Below are positions 1 to 7,150 of a stretch of 21,895 nt of DNA, piece by piece. The first letter of the stretch is position 1. Each line of letters starts with the position of its first letter. The position numbers and the translations under genes were made by a program. A model generated the notes under the pieces. That model had not been told where the DNA came from. It did no database searches and saw nothing but the letters and a program-made list of their open reading frames with translations. The DNA is from JANLVJ01 sp031363945 (lineage in GTDB: Bacteria; Bacteroidota; Bacteroidia; Sphingobacteriales; Sphingobacteriaceae), in NCBI GenBank assembly GCA_031363945.1, contig JANLVJ010000083.1, forward strand, positions 1 through 21,895. Direction: 5' to 3'.

Positions 1-2173
1 ATGAAAGGTTATTATTTGTGGGTTTTACCGGGTAAGCAGAAGGCTGGTTATTATAACCAATATTTGCTGGTGCACCTGAGCCAAAATACCCAGGTAAAGA
101 GCCTGAACTATAGGAATAACCCCCGAAATAGGGTGATGGACTGTTCAGACCTGAGTTGCCAACAGTTGCATAACTGAAACGCGCCTTTAAGAGGCTGATT
201 GTTTTAGAATCAGTAAGGAATTTTTCTTTATTGAGCAGCCATGAAGCACCTAGCGAATAAAAATTACCATACTTATGCGATGGGCCAAATACAGAAGATC
301 CATCACGCCTGAATGAACCGACAGCAAAATACTTACCATCGTAATTATAATCTGCTTGTGAAAAATAAGAATTAAAGGCAGTAGCCGATTTGTACCCACC
401 CGTTATATAGGGTACAGCAGCATTATTTAAAATATAGGTTTCGTCAGGAATCAAATTTCCACCCGAAATAAAGTTTGAGTTGTTCACAGTCTGAAATTCT
501 GCTCCCACTATTCCTGACAGACTATGTTTGCCGAAAATACCAGTCAGTGTGGCAAGGTTAGAGGTGATCAGTTGATAAGATGCCGTATAGGCATCAGTCA
601 GGTAACCCCCTGTTGAGCCGGCATCAATTGTTCTTGAGTCAACCCTGATTTCTTCGATATTACCCGACTTTGACCCTCGGTTTGATGAAGAAAGTTTCAG
701 CCATGTGAGTGGGTGATATTCGAATACCAAATCTGCATTTACATCGCTGCTACGCACATTATCATAGTTGTATTTAATTGGGTAAAGTGCATTTTTACGA
801 AAATCGCTGAGCCATGGGTCTGATCCACCCTCATCACCCCGTCTTAAAGAGCCGTCTGTATTATAGGGATGGTCCCAGGGAAAGCTACTATAGATAGCAT
901 TGAGCACGCCTGTATATCCTGGTTGAGCGGGCTCCTTGTTCATTTTTCCAAAACCACCGTTTACCCTGATATCCATCTTAAACCTGTCACTGAATGAATG
1001 CGATAAATTCAGGCGTAAATCGAGTGTTTCATTTGCTGTAGGTATTATGGTACCGCTTTCTTTGAAATAGTTTGCGCTCGCAAAAAAGGTTGTTTTTTCT
1101 GACCCTCCTGATACTGAAATTGAATGGCTGTTTATATAGCCGCGTTTCATAAGCAGCTTCAGCCAGTCGGTATTATATTTAAGTCTGCTATTAGGTACTG
1201 CACCACTTAAAAAGTCTTTTAGGTTAGTTGCATTATTTTCATAAGGATAGAAATTTGCCTGCAGGTTTTGCTGTACCTGGGCAGGAGTCGCATTTGGGTT
1301 AGCTTGGGTAAATTGCGTATTAACCAAATTTAAATCATCGTTCCAACGGTTGGTGTAAGCCTCAGTCTGATAATTATATACATCCTGAGAAGAGCCAAGC
1401 TTTATATTTCCTTTCAAATGATCAGTAAACCCGTATTTCCCGGTATAGGTAACCACGGTTTTGCCAGCCCGGCCTTTCTTGGTAGTAATTACAATAACAC
1501 CATTAGCAGCTCTCGAACCATAAATTCCGGTAGCAGCCCCGTCTTTAAGAACAGTAACACTGGCAATATCATTGGGGTTGACAGGTAAGGCATTGCTGGC
1601 ATCGTTCAAAATTCCATCAACCACATATAATGGCTGTGTACTACTGCTTAATGTGCCTGCACCACGAATGACAATATTGGCTGATGCACCAGGTTGTCCA
1701 CTCTGATTAGAGACATTTATACCCGGCGAGGTTGCCTGTAGTAAATCATTAAAATCATTCGAAGTGCTGCTTCCTTCAAGCCTCTTTGCCGAGACACTTG
1801 AAACTGAACTTGATAACTGTGACTGTGATTTTGAAGAATAACCCACGACAACCAGCTGATCAAGGTTTCTGGCATCTGCCTCAAGGCGAATGGTAAGCTC
1901 AGGTCTCATACCTGGCTTTATCTGCTGGGTTTTAAAGCCGATTGATCTTACTGTAAGCACATCGGTTGGTGAGATATCTATCGAAAAATGCCCGGTGGCA
2001 TCAGTTGTTGTTCCTTTCTGGCTACCTGTAACGAGCACAGTGGCACCCGGTAAAGGGTTTTCTGTCTGATCTGTTACCTGCCCTTTGAACTGATGTGTCT
2101 GAGCGATACTTACTGACAGAGAAATGACCAGTAATAGGCTGGTTAATAAACTGTTTTTGTAGAATAATAGCAT
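1..2173 (-). CDS. SusC/RagA-family TonB-linked outer membrane receptor (3' end beyond window)
   Basis: This is an outer-membrane TonB-dependent transporter of the SusC type, which imports oligosaccharides across the outer membrane together with a SusD lipoprotein. About 724 codons are open from an ATG at 2173 down to the left edge, so the C-terminal part of the barrel is missing. A signal peptide (residues 1-24, ending SVSIA-Q) is followed by a carboxypeptidase-regulatory-like domain (about 28-100). The plug then shows LYVVDGI and the SusC signature VLKDGAATGIYGSRAANGVI. It starts 10 bp after the stop of the acyltransferase gene, so the two are almost certainly one transcript. That transcript would be controlled by the LacI-type palindrome at 3398-3417. 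The expected susD would lie to the left, outside the window. The substrate cannot be read from the sequence; a GalNAc-containing glycan is inferred from the neighbours. Confidence 0.95.
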   Translation of the reverse strand, partial: MLLFYKNSLLTSLLLVISLSVSIAQTHQFKGQVTDQTENPLPGATVLVTGSQKGTTTDATGHFSIDISPTDVLTVRSIGFKTQQIKPGMRPELTIRLEADARNLDQLVVVGYSSKSQSQLSSSVSSVSAKRLEGSSTSNDFNDLLQATSPGINVSNQSGQPGASANIVIRGAGTLSSSTQPLYVVDGILNDASNALPVNPNDIASVTVLKDGAATGIYGSRAANGVIVITTKKGRAGKTVVTYTGKYGFTDHLKGNIKLGSSQDVYNYQTEAYTNRWNDDLNLVNTQFTQANPNATPAQVQQNLQANFYPYENNATNLKDFLSGAVPNSRLKYNTDWLKLLMKRGYINSHSISVSGGSEKTTFFASANYFKESGTIIPTANETLDLRLNLSHSFSDRFKMDIRVNGGFGKMNKEPAQPGYTGVLNAIYSSFPWDHPYNTDGSLRRGDEGGSDPWLSDFRKNALYPIKYNYDNVRSSDVNADLVFEYHPLTWLKLSSSNRGSKSGNIEEIRVDSRTIDAGSTGGYLTDAYTASYQLITSNLATLTGIFGKHSLSGIVGAEFQTVNNSNFISGGNLIPDETYILNNAAVPYITGGYKSATAFNSYFSQADYNYDGKYFAVGSFRRDGSSVFGPSHKYGNFYSLGASWLLNKEKFLTDSKTISLLKARFSYATVGNSGLNSPSPYFGGYSYSSGSLPGYFGSGAPANIGYNNQPSAYPVKPTNNNLS

Positions 2174-2183
2174 AGTACGATGG

Positions 2184-3341
2184 TTAGATTCTGAAAAAAA
2201 CCTTCTTTTTATAGAGGAAATAGCATATTCCCCATTCCAGAAAAAATATACAACATGAACTTATGATCAGGATTACAGTTTGAGGCAGGTGTATCAGCTT
2301 CATCAGCCCCCCGGCAATAGCATTGATATACCCATTGAACCAGCGCTCTCCGACAATCTCAAAAAAGAGGTAGATGAAGATAGAATTCATACCAACAATA
2401 GTAAAAAAGAGTAGATTTTTGCGGTTGTTCTTGATATCAATATACCAGTAACATGCAGCTAGAAACAGCAGGCAAAACCCACCAGAAGCAAGGACAAAAC
2501 TGCTCGTTGCAATCTTTTTAATGATGGGTGTAATACCTGACAGATCCATTCCAAAACCCAAAACCAATAATAGCAGTCCGGCGGTACAAAGTTTTATCGC
2601 CTTCGCTTTCCCAGTCTGATTACTGAGTAACAGCTGCCCTGCCATCAGACCCCAGATCGTATGAGCTGATGTTGAGAGGCAGTTTATGGCAACCCAACCG
2701 TCTGGATTAGTCTTATTCATTAGAACCAGATCCATATAATTACCAAAGTTGTGCTGGTTAGTAAAGGGCTGGTCAAAGCCAGGAATCTGAATAAACCGGT
2801 AAAGTAGTTCAGGTATCAACAGGAACAGCAAACTAACGGTTATCTGAAGCGTTGATGACGACCGGCTAATCAGGAACGCAATAAGTGTTGTGAATGCAAG
2901 CTGGGTAAGTACATCCCATAACTCAAAAGACAGACCGTGTTCCCTGACAAGGTAATCTGTCACTCCCCAGAAAAATAGCCAGCCGCACCTTTTTAAAATT
3001 TTGGCAAAGCTTTGATTCCAGGTCATTATTTCTTGTTGTTTTTCTAGAGAGAATGCCATTGCACTTCCTGCAACAAACATGAAGATCGGTTGCACCAGGT
3101 CCCAGAAATGAAGACCATGCCATGGATGATGAAAAAACTGGTTTAGAATGCTGTTTACCGGACGATTTGTTGACGTATTAATTAAATTAGTGTAAAGCTG
3201 GGTGCTTTCCAGAGCAAGCAATACCATAATAAACCCCCTTAGAAAGTCAATTGACAATAGGCGGTTACCCAGATTCTTAACATAACTGTCGGTTTTGATC
3301 AGGTAATCAGCATCTGGTAAATCAGCCTTAATGGTTTGCAT
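2184..3341 (-). CDS. Membrane acyltransferase-like protein (DUF5009 / HGSNAT-related)
   Basis: A 385-residue polytopic inner-membrane protein related to DUF5009 and heparan-alpha-glucosaminide N-acetyltransferase. The family signature is visible near the N-terminus: RLLSIDFLRGFIMVLLALE (about 27-45). It is followed by the histidine-rich loop HHPWHGLHFWDLVQP (71-85) and a glycine-containing helix (FMFVAGSAMAFSL). Roughly ten hydrophobic segments are seen in total. In human HGSNAT, a membrane histidine relays acetyl groups from cytosolic acetyl-CoA to terminal hexosamines on the other side of the membrane. Whether that chemistry applies here is inference. It is the first gene of the leftward operon with the SusC receptor, divergent from GH109 and downstream of a LacI-type operator. 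That context fits a role with amino sugars. The start at 3341 is the only ATG upstream of the conserved region. Confidence 0.85.
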   Translation of the reverse strand: MQTIKADLPDADYLIKTDSYVKNLGNRLLSIDFLRGFIMVLLALESTQLYTNLINTSTNRPVNSILNQFFHHPWHGLHFWDLVQPIFMFVAGSAMAFSLEKQQEIMTWNQSFAKILKRCGWLFFWGVTDYLVREHGLSFELWDVLTQLAFTTLIAFLISRSSSTLQITVSLLFLLIPELLYRFIQIPGFDQPFTNQHNFGNYMDLVLMNKTNPDGWVAINCLSTSAHTIWGLMAGQLLLSNQTGKAKAIKLCTAGLLLLVLGFGMDLSGITPIIKKIATSSFVLASGGFCLLFLAACYWYIDIKNNRKNLLFFTIVGMNSIFIYLFFEIVGERWFNGYINAIAGGLMKLIHLPQTVILIISSCCIFFLEWGICYFLYKKKVFFRI

Positions 3342-3397
3342 ATGAAGGATTATAATTTGAAGATATAGAAAGTTTTCACTGCTCCTCGGCGCATTTC

Positions 3398-3417
3398 TTA
3401 CACAAACGTTTGTGTAA
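3398..3417. promoter_or_regulatory. LacI-type operator, perfect 20-bp palindrome
   Basis: TTACACAAACGTTTGTGTAA is a perfect inverted repeat centred between 3407 and 3408. It has the CG-centred shape typical of LacI/GalR-family operators. It sits in the 139-bp region between the divergent acyltransferase-susC operon and the GH109 gene, so one bound dimer could control both. A related site lies at 5989-6008, and the obvious binding partner is the LacI protein encoded at 6035-7051. I could not place a convincing TAnnTTTG promoter next to it on either strand. Confidence 0.8.
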
Positions 3418-3480
3418 ATTTTTTCCCCTTCCTTTTTTTAAATTTACTCATCAGTCCCAGAAAGGGCTTTTGAAATACAT

Positions 3481-4824
3481 ATGAATCGTAGAGATTTTAT
3501 CAGAACCGGATCACTTGCTGCGACCGGATTTACCATCTTAAAACCGGAAACCATTTTCAGGGGCAAGGACAAAGTCAGAATCGGTTTCATTGGTGTCGGT
3601 CAGCGGGGCCGTGACCATATGCGTGAAGCATTATTGCGCGATGATCTCGATGTAACAGCTATTTGTGATATTCAGGAAAATTCACTTAAACTAACGGCAG
3701 AACTATTTCAGAAAGCTGGAAAAAAGCAACCAGCTGTTTATACTGGCGGTCTTGATGCCTATAAGAAACTGCTTGTTCGTAAAGACCTGGATGCCGTTTT
3801 AATTGCCACCCCTTGGCAGTTTCATAAAGATCAGGCAATTGATGCCATGAAGGCAGGAAAAAGGGTAGGCTGTGAGGTAATTGCCGGAATCACTTTGCAA
3901 GACCATTGGGATATTATTGCTGTTTCTGAGCAAACTGGTATACCCTATATGACCCTCGAAAATGTTTGCTATCGCCGCGATGTGATGGCAGTTTTAAAAA
4001 TGGTCAGAGAAGATGTCTTTGGCGAAATTATACATCTTGAAGGCGGTTACCAGCATAATTTAAGGGGTATTTTGTTCAATGATGGTAAGACAGTTGAAGG
4101 TACAGGAACCAAGTTTGGGCCTGATGCCGTTGGTGAGGCCCAATGGCGTACTGAATTTAATGCCAGAAGAAATGGAGATATTTACCCAACACATGGTGCT
4201 GGCCCGGTTCTTCATTATGCTAATATTAATAAAGGCAACAGGTTTACTAACCTGGTTTCATTCGCCTCTAAATCGAGGGGGCTGAATGCTTATGTAAAAA
4301 ATATTGATCCAAACAGCCCCAATGCCCGCATTAATTTTAAAAACGGTGATGTGATAACCACTACCCTAAACTGCGCCAACGGGGAAACTGTCGTTTTGAG
4401 TCATGATACACACCTGCCAAGACCCTATTCTCTGGGTTTCAGGGTTCAAGGTACTAAGGGCATCTGGATGGATGTGGCAAATTCTATTTATATCGAGAAT
4501 AAAGCGAAAGTCAATGATGAATGGGATTCTTCAAAAGAATGGCTTGAAAAGTATGATCATCCTTTATGGAAGAAGTCAGCAGCAAAAGCTGAAGGTGCCG
4601 GCCATGGTGGTATGGATTACTTTGTCTTTAATGCTTTTATAGAGAGTGTAAAAAGAAAAGTGGCACCACCCATTGATGTATATGATTCAATGACTTTGAG
4701 TGTAATTACTCCGCTATCAGAAAAGTCAATTGCTGAAGGTAATATGCCCCAGGAATTTCCAGACTTTACAAAGGGCAAGTGGAAAAATGCCGTTTCACAG
4801 TTTGCTTTGAATGATGACTTCTGA
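3481..4824 (+). CDS. GH109 alpha-N-acetylgalactosaminidase (NAD-dependent, Gfo/Idh/MocA fold)
   Basis: Predicted glycosidase of family GH109 (EC 3.2.1.49 in characterised members). The family removes terminal alpha-linked GalNAc through a tightly bound NAD and a redox-type mechanism. The 447 residues begin with a twin-arginine signal (RRDFIR at 3-8, then a short hydrophobic stretch), which implies Tat export of a cofactor-loaded enzyme. The Rossmann motif GVGQRG is at 38-43. Strongly family-specific stretches follow: ATPWQFH (109-115), CEVIAGITL (131-139), ENVCYRRDVMAV (160-171), GDIYPTHGAGP (232-242), HDTHLPRPYSLGFRVQGTKG (308-327) and GAGHGGMD (372-379). The length is normal for the family. 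It is divergent from the membrane acyltransferase-susC operon and shares the LacI-type operator. It cannot be excluded that its specificity differs from GalNAc. Confidence 0.93.
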   Translation: MNRRDFIRTGSLAATGFTILKPETIFRGKDKVRIGFIGVGQRGRDHMREALLRDDLDVTAICDIQENSLKLTAELFQKAGKKQPAVYTGGLDAYKKLLVRKDLDAVLIATPWQFHKDQAIDAMKAGKRVGCEVIAGITLQDHWDIIAVSEQTGIPYMTLENVCYRRDVMAVLKMVREDVFGEIIHLEGGYQHNLRGILFNDGKTVEGTGTKFGPDAVGEAQWRTEFNARRNGDIYPTHGAGPVLHYANINKGNRFTNLVSFASKSRGLNAYVKNIDPNSPNARINFKNGDVITTTLNCANGETVVLSHDTHLPRPYSLGFRVQGTKGIWMDVANSIYIENKAKVNDEWDSSKEWLEKYDHPLWKKSAAKAEGAGHGGMDYFVFNAFIESVKRKVAPPIDVYDSMTLSVITPLSEKSIAEGNMPQEFPDFTKGKWKNAVSQFALNDDF

Positions 4825-4862
4825 TGTTGGTGAGAACCGGGTTAGCTTGATATTAACACGGC

Positions 4863-4882
4863 TAAACAGTTTTAATTGTTTA
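4863..4882. terminator. Weak AT-rich hairpin between convergent genes
   Basis: TAAACAGT and ATTGTTTA form an 8-bp stem (one G-U pair) around a TTTA loop, between the convergent GH109 and kinase genes. It could act as a bidirectional terminator. The stem is AT-rich and has no strong T tract, so the call is tentative. Confidence 0.3.
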
Positions 4883-4908
4883 ACTTAATTTTGATCTTGA
4901 TAACTGTT

Positions 4909-5931
4909 TTAACCAGCAAACCTGCTCAGTTTTTCTAACAGCTTAAGTTGATTCAGAGCCCTTTTTAAATTATGTAAGGGGTTGTTAACGGCATAGTAAA
5001 TATCGTTCATTAAAAAGTCAGTTAGGAATCTGATAGCCTGCATATATGTCATAAACTGGCCTGCGTAAATCAGGTCAGCTTTCTCAGCAGTTGTAAGCTC
5101 ATTTTCCATCTCACTCAGGTAGCCTTCAAGGATTGCATGCAGAAAGTCAGGTCTTATTTTAATCAGACTCAGATTTTCTTCTTCCTCGCTAACCGGGCAA
5201 ACATAGGTGCGAATCATATCACCCAGGTCACTGATGAAGTATCCTGGCATGACTGTATCCAGGTCTATTACACAAAGTACCTTGTCATCAGGCTCAAAAA
5301 GCACATTATTAATTTTTGTGTCATGATGGGTGACGCGGATTTTAAAGTCAGGATTTTTTCTGATTTCTTCAAACCTGTGCACCAGGTCAATATAGCCAGA
5401 TATTTCTGCAATTGCAGCAGAAGCCAAGGCTAGCCTTTCGGGTGAGCCTAAGGCAATGGCTGATGATAACTGCTGATAGCGGTAGCTGAGATTATGGAAG
5501 TGTGGAATGGTAATTTTAAGTTCATGTGCATCCAGATCTGACAATATTCGGGTGAATTTGCCAAATGCTTTGGCAGCAGCAAAGGCCTGTGTGGGTTTTT
5601 CAGGTACATCGATTGAATGTGAATTTTTGATAAATGGAATAAGTCTGTAAAAGGCATTTTTTTCATCCATTGAATATTCTTCTCCTTTTACGTTTCGTAA
5701 AGGAGTCGGAAGAAGGTATGTAGGATGTTGAACCTCAAGGTAATTACTAATTATTCTCACATTGGTAGCAAGTACGTCGGGCCAGGTAAAAACCTTCTGA
5801 TTTATCTGCTGAAGAATAAATTTACCACCAGTAGTTTCTACCAGCCACGTAGAATTTATCAGTCCATTACCATATGGGCGAATCAAATAAGGTGGGGTAA
5901 TCCCATATTGGCTTAATACTTGATCACACAT
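4909..5931 (-). CDS. N-acetylhexosamine 1-kinase-like phosphotransferase (NahK-like)
   Basis: A 340-residue cytoplasmic kinase of the aminoglycoside-phosphotransferase fold. It most resembles N-acetylhexosamine 1-kinase (EC 2.7.1.162), which makes GlcNAc-1-P or GalNAc-1-P from the free sugar and ATP. The N-lobe has the nucleotide-binding loop GNGLINSTWLV (21-31) and the lysine-substitute region KFILQQIN. The catalytic loop is THHDTKINNV (201-210, Asp204). The metal site is VIDLDTVMPG (221-230, with DLGDMIRT just after). The HxDTKxNN plus CVIDLDTVMPG combination is the NahK pattern rather than that of antibiotic kinases. It lies downstream of the lacI gene on the same strand. A LacI-type site 61 bp before its start suggests it is regulated on its own. 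It would be the intracellular step after GH109 cleavage. Homoserine- or choline-kinase-like substrates are less likely. Confidence 0.82.
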   Translation of the reverse strand: MCDQVLSQYGITPPYLIRPYGNGLINSTWLVETTGGKFILQQINQKVFTWPDVLATNVRIISNYLEVQHPTYLLPTPLRNVKGEEYSMDEKNAFYRLIPFIKNSHSIDVPEKPTQAFAAAKAFGKFTRILSDLDAHELKITIPHFHNLSYRYQQLSSAIALGSPERLALASAAIAEISGYIDLVHRFEEIRKNPDFKIRVTHHDTKINNVLFEPDDKVLCVIDLDTVMPGYFISDLGDMIRTYVCPVSEEEENLSLIKIRPDFLHAILEGYLSEMENELTTAEKADLIYAGQFMTYMQAIRFLTDFLMNDIYYAVNNPLHNLKRALNQLKLLEKLSRFAG

Positions 5932-5988
5932 TTTACGCTTAAAATTTTAATAGTCTAACCAATCTATTAATAATAATAGCAGCAGAAG

Positions 5989-6008
5989 TTGCGCAACCGT
6001 TTGCGTTT
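5989..6008. promoter_or_regulatory. Second LacI-type operator, upstream of the kinase
   Basis: TTGCGCAACCGTTTGCGTTT is centred between 5998 and 5999. The core CGCAACC/GTTTGCG (5992-6005) is an inverted repeat with one mismatch. Aligned on the centre it matches the perfect palindrome at 3398-3417 in 14 of 20 positions. It lies in the 103-bp gap between lacI and the kinase gene, so it probably controls the kinase. Confidence 0.65.
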
Positions 6009-6034
6009 TTTTTTATTTTTTTAAGGCGTAAGTG

Positions 6035-7051
6035 TCAGTTATTATTTCTACTGATCATTTTAGAATCAAGCAGATAATGAACAGGCAGGGCTGTTTCAGG
6101 AAATTCCATGTCAAGAATATTGAAAAGTATTTCAGTAGCCTTTTCACCTTGCTTATAGGGGAACTGTTCAATAGAGGCCACAGGAGGGTAATCCATATAA
6201 TTCCAGATTGGCATATTTGCGAAGCTTACAAAGAAGATATCTTTATTGATTAATTGGCCCATAGCCTTTGCCGTTTCTATTGCATCAAGTGCTACATAAT
6301 CATTAAAGGTTATGACAGCCGTTGGGGGGCTGGGCAGGTTAAGTAAAACTTTCATGCAACTGTGATTGCTCTGGGCCGAAAGATCAGAATATACAATCAG
6401 TTCAGGTGCAATTTCGAGTGAACCCTTCTTCAAGCCATTTGAATATATTTCGAGCCTCTGGGTTGTCGACAATAATGCTACTGGCCCATTGATCAACGCT
6501 ATCCGGGAATGACCTACTCCAATTAAATAATCCATTGCTTGCATAATCCCGGGTTCCAGGTTACAGGCAGCGTAATTTATATGGGGCAAATTTGGAATGC
6601 GGTCAAAAAAGACAATTGGGATATGTAATCGTTTCAGATCATCTAAAAATTCAAAATTTTCAGTATCCTGAGAGACGGATACAATCATCCCATCAACCCT
6701 ATGGGTTTTCATTCCTTCAATGATCCGATATTCACGTTCGGCATTGTCGAGAGACTGACCGATTAGCACATTGTAATTTCGGGCACTGGCATAATCTTCT
6801 ATTCCGCTTAATGCTGCGGCAAAAAAAGCTTCTGAAAGTCTTGGAAGTACGAGACCAATAGTAAAGGTTTTCTTCTGTTTGAATGAAATAGCAGTCTGAT
6901 TGGGTATATAGTTTAATTCAAGCGCTATTTTATGCACGCGCATCGTAGTTACCCAGCCGATACTTGGATGATTATGCAATGCCCTTGACACAGTCGAGGC
7001 AGAAACATGTAAACGTTTGGCAATTTCCTTAATAGTAGGAAGCTTATTCAT
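6035..7051 (-). CDS. LacI/GalR-family transcriptional regulator
   Basis: A 338-residue sugar-responsive repressor with the full LacI layout. The helix-turn-helix TIKEIAKRLHVSASTVSRAL is at 6-25, and the hinge-helix region NYIPNQTA follows at 47-54. A periplasmic-binding-protein-like sensor domain runs from about residue 63 to the end (VDGMIVSVSQ, VFFDRIP, ALINGP, FNDYVALDAIETAKAMG, SIEQFPYKQGEKATEILF). The usual hinge 'ArxL' is changed (AISFK). The gene is flanked by its likely targets: a site before the kinase and a perfect palindrome in the GH109/acyltransferase divergent promoter. The inducer is probably a released amino sugar, but this is inferred from neighbours only. No matching operator was seen upstream of lacI itself, so autoregulation is not supported. 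Confidence 0.93.
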   Translation of the reverse strand: MNKLPTIKEIAKRLHVSASTVSRALHNHPSIGWVTTMRVHKIALELNYIPNQTAISFKQKKTFTIGLVLPRLSEAFFAAALSGIEDYASARNYNVLIGQSLDNAEREYRIIEGMKTHRVDGMIVSVSQDTENFEFLDDLKRLHIPIVFFDRIPNLPHINYAACNLEPGIMQAMDYLIGVGHSRIALINGPVALLSTTQRLEIYSNGLKKGSLEIAPELIVYSDLSAQSNHSCMKVLLNLPSPPTAVITFNDYVALDAIETAKAMGQLINKDIFFVSFANMPIWNYMDYPPVASIEQFPYKQGEKATEILFNILDMEFPETALPVHYLLDSKMISRNNN

Positions 7052-7150
7052 ACATCAGGATTAATTCAGAGATTAAATCTTTGCTCAACGGCTAATATAC
7101 TATTCGCTTTCAACAAAATTTAAAGTGTATGGGATTGACTTCTCAACTAG

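Noticed and set aside
5959..5966. Promoter -7 element for the kinase (TAGATTGG on the minus strand)
   Set aside because: It has one mismatch to TAnnTTTG and no TTTG or TTG at the required upstream distance.
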